In this document: positions 57,165 to 64,000 of the stretch, piece after piece
How positions within the stretch are numbered: position 1 is the first letter of the stretch
Layout of the letters: every line of letters begins with the position of its first letter
NCBI GenBank assembly: GCA_947069175.1
Contig: CAMTDV010000007.1
Coordinates: 51,231,681 to 51,295,680, forward strand
Length of the DNA stretch: 64,000 nt
Source: Scalesia atractyloides
Lineage: Eukaryota > Streptophyta > Magnoliopsida > Asterales > Asteraceae
Direction of reading: 5' to 3'
Program-made: the position numbers and the translations under genes
The notes under the pieces: model-generated
What the model was told of the DNA's origin: nothing
Database searches by the model: none
What the model saw: the letters and a program-made list of their open reading frames with translations, nothing else

Positions 57165-57983
57165 ACACTAGATTTTGCGTACTTCGATGCGGGCCTTTAG
57201 TCATCATCGTTTTATTTCATTACAGTAGCAATATGATATCTGGACTCACTATAACAATCATTGCTAACGACACGTGTTTTACGTCAAATGAAAACAATAA
57301 AAACGAATACCTATGTCGGTGTTGTTCAGTTGGCATTGGTCAATTACGATACTGGTATCATACAAATACTCTATATAGCTTACGATACCAAAAAGTACTT
57401 TATTGCGAATATAACTTTATGTTCAATGACTTTTATACCTCCACGTCGAGAAAAGTAAAAAAAAAAACGAATACGGTATCGTTACCAATGTTGTTTGGTC
57501 GGTATATGTCCGGTTTGTGATAATAAAAAAATCAACTATATATGGCGCATTCAAATAGAATTTTTATGGAATCGTATGTAATAATCACACGATGACGCTT
57601 ATAATAAAAATATACACGAAATCTATATGGAAACTGATGTTGTTCATATAGTATTAGTAATTAGTAATATAAAAAAAGTAAATTAAAAGTTAACATTAAA
57701 TAAATATATTTAAGCTTAAAAGTAAATATAATAGTAATCTATTAATTTATTATGAAAAAAATCTATTATAATAATATCAATAATTAGTAATATATTATAA
57801 TTATAATATAATTATATTGAAAAGAACTATATATTATTTCAAAAGAAAACCACTATTTATATTATATATATATATATATATTAAAAGCTTAAAAGTAAAT
57901 ATAATAGTAATCAACTGAAATACTGAAATGATAATAGTATAAAAAGAATTTATAATAATAAATTAATCTATTATAGTTGTAAT
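57165..57983. other. AT-rich, possible Helitron-like end, no gene
   Basis: ACTAGATTTTGCGTACTTCG near 57168 resembles the terminus motif at 39513 and 43011. An open frame at 57233-57520 overlaps another frame and has no recognisable protein. From 57560 on the sequence is almost pure A/T. Confidence 0.35.
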
Positions 57984-58284
57984 TGCTATAATATAACAAG
58001 AATTAACATAAGATTAATGCTAAAACTTTAAGAACTTTAGAAAGATTATAAGAGTAAGAAGTAGAGAATTGTATAACCTATGAAAGTGTATACATGAGTT
58101 GCATATTCTCTTCTACCTTGAGCTAGTATTTATACTACATTAAGATTAACTATTTTGTAGACAAGGTTAACTATTTGATGGATAAGTAGTATGGTACATT
58201 ATCCATAAGTTTGACAAAGAGTTCATCCACTTGCTTGGTAGATCTAGAGGTAAATTTTGATGTACATGATAAATATTCGTAACA
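57984..58284 (-). repeat. 3' LTR of the degenerate Copia
   Basis: Plus strand TGCTATAATATAACAAGAAT to ATTCGTAACA, 301 bp. It matches 63851-64000 with few differences (for example AGAAAGATTATAAGAG versus AGAAATATTATAAGAG). CTCCCCCTTT next to it is the polypurine tract. Confidence 0.9.
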
Positions 58285-59094
58285 CTCCCCCTTTGATGAC
58301 ACTTTGCAAACTTCGGGGTCTTTAAGTATTACCTCATTAAAATCCTTGCTAAAGAAAAATCCAGTGGGAAAAACCCTCACCTAAGGGAAAAAGTGTGTAG
58401 TCTATAGTCCCCCCCCCCCTCAAGTTGCAATTTGTAAGGCATTACATTCTCCGTACGTGATGCAGGCCAATGTCATGAACGTGTTTCCTGAAAGTTGCTG
58501 TAGGCAGTGCTTTTGTGAAAAGATTGGTTAAATTGTTGCTGGATTGGACATATCTCATCTCGACCTGATTGTCTTTAATAAGTCCCGAGTATATACAAAG
58601 AATCTTGGTGGTATATGTTTTGTTCTGTCATTTTTGATATACCCCTCTTTCATTTGAGAGACACAAGCGGCATTATCTTCGTGGATAGGAGTTGGACTTC
58701 GATCTTTCTCTAGCCCACAAGAAGTTACTATGTGTTATGACATAGATCTTAGCCATACACATTCTCTTGAAGCTTCATGTAGTTCCAATGACTTCAACAT
58801 GATTTGAGGATGTTGCAACAAGTGTTTGTTTTTTAGAACTTCGGGAAATTGTTGTTCCTCCATTCATAAATACATATCCAGTTTGAGCTTTTGCTTTATG
58901 AGGATCAGATAATAACCTGCATCTGCATAACCAACTAACCATTCTTTTGAATCGTTAGGATAAAACAAACCTAAATCAAGTACCTCAAAGATATTGAAAA
59001 ATATGTTTAATCTCATTCCAGTACCTTTTAGTAGGAGCTGAACTAAATCTTGCCAACAAGTTCACTGCAAAAGAAATGTCAGGTCTCGTACAAT
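58285..59094 (-). pseudogene. Copia RNase H region
   Basis: Fragments in several frames include VEMRYVQSSNNLTNLFTKAL and PTATFRKHVHDIGLH, the C-terminal RNase H signature, with stops and frameshifts throughout. Confidence 0.7.
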
Positions 59095-60069
59095 TCATAA
59101 GATACATAAGTGCTCCAATTGCAATGAGGTATGGTACTTTTGGACTTTGTTGTCCTCACAAGGACGAAATGGATCATTTTCAACATTAAGTGATCTAATG
59201 ACCATTGGAGTGCTTAAAGGATTTGTCTTGTCAATATTGAAACGTTTCAATAGTTTTTCAGTATAATTCATTTGATGCACAAGTATTCCATTGCTCATAT
59301 GTTCACTTTGTAAACCAAGACAATATTCGGTTTTTCCAAGGTCTTTCATTTCAAATTCTCTCTTTAAAAGAATAATTGCTTCATGAATTTCTTTTTGCAT
59401 CCCAATTATATTTAGATCATTAACATATACAGGTATGCTCACATATCCTGATGTTGTCTTCTTAATAAAGACACATGGACAGATAAGATTATTTGTATGA
59501 CCTTTACTTATTAAATACTCACTCAAACGATTGTACCACATCATTCCTGATTGTTTCAATCCACATAAAAATCTTTGTAATTTGATCGAATACATTTCTT
59601 TGGGTTTTGAACTTAACGCTTCAAGGAGTTTAAACCCTTCATGAATTTTCATATAGATGTCACTATCAAGTGATCCATACAAGTAAGTTGTAACGACATC
59701 TATAAGACGCATTTCTAACTTTTTAGAAATTGCTAAGTTGATTAAGTATCTAAAAGTTCTTGCATCCATAACGAGAGAATATGTTTCTTCATAGTCAATC
59801 CTTGCCCTTTGTGAAAAACCTTGAGCTACAAGTCTCGCTTTATATCTTGTAACCTCATTTTTCTCATTTCGTTTTCGTACAAAAACCCATTTATACCCTA
59901 CAAGATTTACAACCTTAGGTGTAACAACAGTAGACCCAAAAACCTTTTGTTTGTTAAGTGAATCTAATTCAGCTTGCATAAGCGCCTTTCCATTTATCCC
60001 AGTCATGTCTATTTTGACAATCATTAATAGACTTTGGTTCATGATCATCATCTCCACCCATGATGTCAC
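59095..60069 (-). pseudogene. Copia reverse transcriptase
   Basis: The longest frame of the element (324 codons): VGYKWVFVRKRNEKNEVTRY, KARLVAQGFSQRARIDYEET, LIDVVTTYLYGSLDSDIYMK, LCGLKQSGMMWYNRLSEYLI, EFEMKDLGKTEYCLGLQSEH. The active-site motif reads YVNDLNIIG where YVDD is expected, so a catalytic aspartate is replaced by asparagine. The N-terminus is displaced by a frameshift relative to the frame at 59969-60310. Confidence 0.9.
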
Positions 60070-61260
60070 TTGCTATAGAATAAGAAAATATCTCATCAAT
60101 ATTTTCCATTTCATATCGGTTCCATATGATATGTGTATGACCATAGTTGATTGATATCTCTTTGTTAGTATCATCAACATCTTCCTCATGAGAGGTTTCG
60201 ATATTCACTGTTTTATTAAGATCATTCTCTTTGGGGTCAATTTCCTTTACAAGTGCTTTTCTTTTTCTAGGATTCTTATCCTTCGAACCGTTTGGCCTTC
60301 CACGTTTCAAAGGTTTTTGAGATTCATGAGCTATTTTATTATCTATTGCCTTACTTGGGATCTCAACTCAAGCTGGAGCATTAGCAGCTGGTATATGAGA
60401 TTTAGTAACTCTGTTTGTATCAGTAAAAGCAGCAGGCAATTGATTTGCAATTTCTTGCAAGTGTATTATCTTTTGAACCTCTATATCACATTGTTTTGTT
60501 CTTGGATCAAGATGGGACAATGAAGGCATACACCATGAGACATCAGTTTCTTGTTTTTTTTATTTTCTCCCCTAATTCTAGGAACAATGCCTCGTTAAAA
60601 TGACAGTCATCAAAACGTGCTTTAAATACGTCACCTGTTAAAGGTTCAAGATATCGTATGATGGAGGCTATTTTATATCCAACATATATTCCCAACCTTC
60701 TTTGAGGTCAGATTTTTGTATGTTGTGATGGTACAATAGGAACATACACTGAAAACCCAAAAATTCTAAGGTGGGAAATGTCTGGGTCATGGCCAGAAAC
60801 AAGTTATAGTGGGGAGTATCTGTGATTTGCACTTGGCCTCACACGAACCAGTGATTTGGCATGTAAAATTGCATGACCCCAAACAGACACAGGAAGTTTT
60901 GTTCTCATTATTAATGGTCTAACGATTAGTTATAAATGTTTGATTAGTGATTCAGCTAAGCCATTTTGTGTGTGTACATGAGCAACAGGGTGTTCGACAA
61001 CAATTCCCACAGACATGCAATAATCATTAAAAGCATGTGATGTAAATTCACCAGCATTATCAAGTCTCGCCGTTTTGATGGTATAATAAGGGAAATGTGC
61101 TCAGAAATATTGCAAAGGCAACATTACGAGTTGATAATAAAGAGACATGAGACCATCTGCTGGATGCGTCTATCAAGACCATGAAATATCTAAACGGTCC
61201 ACATGGTGGATGAATTGGTCCACATATATCACCTTGAATTCTTTCAATAAACATTGGTGA
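60070..61260 (-). pseudogene. Copia integrase region
   Basis: The integrase core begins IQGDICGPIHPPCGPFRYFM and VLIDASSRWSHVSLLSTRN near 61254-61100. The C-terminal and linker parts are in broken frames, including a Lys/Arg/Asn-rich linker GRPNGSKDKNPRKRKAL near 60300. Confidence 0.75.
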
Positions 61261-61900
61261 TTCCTTTTCAACTTTTAAGGACGAAGACCTTGTAATTTGT
61301 TTTCCAAGTGATCAAGAGGTACGTAGAGGCATTTTATCTGATTGAGGAATTTTTTGATATCTCAATGGATGTCCATGTGTTTCCGATAATTCTTTTCATC
61401 GTTGTAGATCCTGGATGGTTTAATCTGTCATGCCATAAGTTAAATGTCTCAGGATCATAAAAACTTTCTTTTACTACCATATGTGCTTGAGGCACATTAA
61501 TGTGTGTATAATGCAAACCAAAATGGAGCACTGGCAGTTTTTCCAACATATGATCTTTGCTCATGATGTGCAAATATTTTTTTATTATAAACAGATCTTG
61601 ACTGAGTATGATATCCATTATGATATATGTTTCTGAAACTCAACAAGTTTCTCGTTGATTTTAGGGAAAATAAAGCATTTCCTGTTAAGAGCTTTGTACC
61701 ATTTGGTAATACTAAATTCGCTTTTCCCACTTCTTCTATCAAGTTTGTAGGACCCGATATTATATCAATGGTCCCTTTTGTTGGTTTCAACTCACAAAAA
61801 TATTTCTTAGATTTAAGTATAGTGTGTGTGGCTCCACTATCCGCTATACATGTATCTGTATCATTCGTTGCTCTTGTGCTCCAGTGATATTCATTTTAAT
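61261..61900 (-). pseudogene. Copia protease tail and GAG-pre-integrase domain
   Basis: The protease-type segment reads GPTNLIEEVGKANLVLPNGT and FSLKSTRNLLSFRNI. The pre-integrase domain reads DPETFNLWHDRLNHPGSTTM with the LWHxRLNHPG signature. The protease active site is near 61840, where ATHTCIADSGATHTILKNK-like residues are partly visible (CIADSGATHT on the minus strand). Confidence 0.75.
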
Positions 61901-62159
61901 CTTGAAAATATAAAGAGAAATAACAATAAGTGTATAACGAAGGCATTATGGATTATTTTAAGAAGAAGTTTATTTATTAGTTTGAAACATTACATGAAAA
62001 GAAAGACTAATGAAACATAACAAAAATAGTTTTAATAAAGGAAACTACATAATTGTTGCATATAATTATTATGGCTTAGCAACATTTGTTTCAGAGTTCC
62101 ATCTCATTGGTATAGTCGACAGCATTTAGCTAGACGTTGATATCATTAAAATTATCCAC

Positions 62160-63117
62160 ATGGTTCGCCTCCTTTTCTTTTCTTTTCTTTTGAGAGAGAC
62201 TTGGTAAAGTTCACATAAATATGAAGGTGTACGACAAGCCTTTGACCAATGGTTTGTATTCCACATTTGAAACAAGAAGTGCCATTGTTTTCAGGCTTAC
62301 CAGCTTCATTCCTTTTGTTATACTAGTTGGAATTGGTATTTTGTGGAGTGTGGTAATTGGTGGTTCTTTGATTTCGACCACGACCGCGACCACGACCACG
62401 TCCACGACCATGGGAATTACCTTGGAAATTATTATTTCCTTTGAAGGAATGGTTGCAACCATTGCCTTTACCAAAATGGTCACGGTCACGGCCTCGTCTG
62501 CATTTTCTTCCAGTCTTTAGTATCATCATTAATAACAACAGTTGCTTCTAGAATAGCTAATGATCTAGTGGGACGAGCTTGATGATTTTTCATTAGTAGC
62601 TCATTATTTTTCTCTGATTAGAATATCTTTGAAACCTTTGCAACTGATATTGTTGTTGCAAGTTTATATTTGATGCATGAAATGTGGAGAAAGTTTTCTC
62701 CAACATATCTTCCTCCGTAACAGTTTGCCCACATAATCGGCGTTAAGCATATTCTGAACAAAGCAGAGATGTACTCATTCACATTTTTGAAATCTTGGAA
62801 CCTGAGATTGTTTCGTTCATCTCTAGCAGTGGGAAGTAAAACTTCCCTTTGATGATCAAATCTGCTTCTTAAATCTCTCACAAAACGTATGGATCCTCAC
62901 AATTTGAATATTCAACTTACAACATCTCATTAATGTGTTTATGGAGGAAGACATCGACTTTTGGCTTGTCTTGATCGGTACAATTATTCCACTCCGTTAT
63001 CGTTTCCAAAACACCCATTGATTTGAGATGTCGCTTAATATGTGCCGTCCACGGCAAATAATTTTCTGAGGTGATATTAAGAGCCGGGAATTCGATTTTT
63101 GCGATGTGTGCCATTTT
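62160..63117 (-). pseudogene. Copia gag
   Basis: The likely start is at the ATG near 63117 (MAHIAKIEFPALNITSENYL, WTAHIKRHLKSMGVLETI). The UBN2-like part follows (DLRSRFDHQREVLLPTARDE, FQDFKNVNEYISALFRI). Near 62400-62480 an Arg-Gly-rich segment (GRGRGRGRGRNQR) precedes a decayed knuckle. Frameshifts throughout. Confidence 0.75.
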
Positions 63118-63429
63118 GTTGCTAAACATAAAAGAGATAAATATTAAAATCCAAATACTCATTAAAAATGAGATAACATACATAGGTAAAGCTACAAACA
63201 AATAAATGAATACATAAGTACCAAAAAGATGAGGTGGAAGCGCATACATTAAGGTCGACAATAATATTAATATTATGCCGGCCAATATTAAAATCGGGTG
63301 AATCATCTTCGAAATTTTCTTGAAAACCTTGAGAAGAAGAGTGTTTGTTGTGGAAAAAATGAGATTGATAATTGGTAATTTATAGTGGTAAATTATAACC
63401 GTTTTGTAACGTTATATTACCATTTGATA

Positions 63430-63498
63430 TCCGTTATACAACGTTTATATATATATATATTATATATATTATATATATAATATATATATATATATATG
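63430..63498. repeat. (TA)n microsatellite in the Copia leader
   Basis: Long interrupted TA run between gag start and PBS, probably a later expansion. Confidence 0.9.
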
Positions 63499-63827
63499 TA
63501 TTTATAATAAATGATGTATTAAAGAAATGTTATTTTATAAGGTATAAAATTAGGATGCATAACAATAAGAATAAGAAGGTTAGTATACATATATAAACGT
63601 AAACTCTAAATGAAATGTGAGCGTGTATGTATAAATAAAAGCTAGATGCGATAAAAGTAAAAGTTAGAGGCATAATTAGATTGTTAGTAGTCCCGTAGTT
63701 ATGAAATATGTATAGTAAAATGTTCTTTTGTGCTTATATATTTTTCAAAGTAAATTATAGAGTTAATGAAGTGCTTACAATGCTTATGATGGATATCTTT
63801 GTGCTTAAAGCCTTTCTTGATTAGTAT

Positions 63828-63850
63828 ATAAGCGACCCGTGCTGATAACG
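63828..63850 (-). other. Candidate primer binding site
   Basis: On the minus strand CACGTTATCAGCACGGGTC follows the LTR end. The GTTATCAGCACG word recurs beside LTRs of some plant Copia groups. I cannot assign the tRNA with certainty. Confidence 0.55.
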
Positions 63851-64000
63851 TGTTATAATATAACAAGAATTAACACAAGATTAGTGCTAAAACTTTAAGA
63901 ACTTTAGAAATATTATAAGAGCAAGAAGTAGAGAATTGTATAACTTATGAAAGTGTATACATGAGGTGCATTTTCTCTTCTACCTTTAGCTAGTATTTAT
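63851..64000 (-). repeat. 5' LTR of the degenerate Copia (partial)
   Basis: TGTTATAATATAACAAG onward matches 57984-58135; the remaining half lies beyond the window. Confidence 0.9.

Larger units (their letters stand above)
57984..64000 (-). mobile_element. Degenerate Copia retrotransposon, right end beyond the window
   Basis: Left (3') LTR 57984-58284, polypurine tract, RNase H, RT, integrase, protease and gag in minus order, PBS near 63830-63850 and the start of the 5' LTR at 63851. Numerous frameshifts and stops. A 5-bp duplication cannot be checked because the right end is outside the window. Confidence 0.85.

Noticed and set aside
57233..57520. Two overlapping frames of 95 and 65 codons
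   Set aside because: They overlap in different frames in AT-rich repeat sequence; no recognisable domain.

Overview
The window is plant nuclear DNA: AT-rich, with one intron-containing plant transcription-factor gene in a sea of LTR retrotransposons, MITE-like foldback elements and microsatellites. The styles of the Copia env-like ORF and of the Gypsy gag are ones I associate with Asteraceae (daisy family). That placement is an inference from remembered protein families, not a search result. No rRNA gene, CRISPR array or bacterial-type operon is present.

Region 1 (about 392-19560) is a nest of insertions. A decayed reverse-transcriptase-like pseudogene (minus strand, 19560 to 18489, resuming 640 to 392) is split by a solo Gypsy-type LTR (641-18488, TSD tgaaa). 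That LTR is split by a Sirevirus-like Copia element (1429-16367, TSD cacac) carrying gag, pol and an env-like ORF. The Copia pol is split in turn by another solo LTR (8464-10699, TSD ttgac/ttgat) that contains tRNA-like modules. Region 2 (19561-29550) holds the only apparently intact host gene, a five-exon bHLH gene on the minus strand (28916 to 22528, 306 codons plus stop) that reads as a bHLH121/URI-type iron-homeostasis regulator. Its introns 1, 3 and 4 and its upstream flank have been colonised by MITEs, and intron 1 also by an internally deleted Copia.

Region 3 (29550-38300) contains a GGT-rich low-complexity tract, LTR-like sequence, a truncated second copy of the tRNA-like-module LTR (32914-34710), and the 5' half (LTR, PBS, gag, protease) of a Tat/Ogre-like Gypsy element on the minus strand. 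Region 4 (38300-57983) is mostly non-coding. It has a solo LTR (40947-42886, TSD agggt), microsatellites, a large MITE, and a 10.2-kb non-autonomous Gypsy array (45436-55662, TSD ttggt) arranged LTR-internal-LTR-internal-LTR and inserted into an older LTR. Region 5 (57984-64000) is a degenerate Copia on the minus strand whose 5' LTR runs off the window.

The most unusual signals are two RNA-structure-like repeat families inside non-coding parts of LTR elements. One is a set of tRNA-like modules whose extended D-arm hairpin is kept by compensatory changes (33309-33724). The other is a series of about 32-base hairpins, also with compensating stem changes, in the leader of the non-autonomous Gypsy (48272-49027, duplicated at 52908-53663). 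All similarity statements come from reading the sequence by eye.
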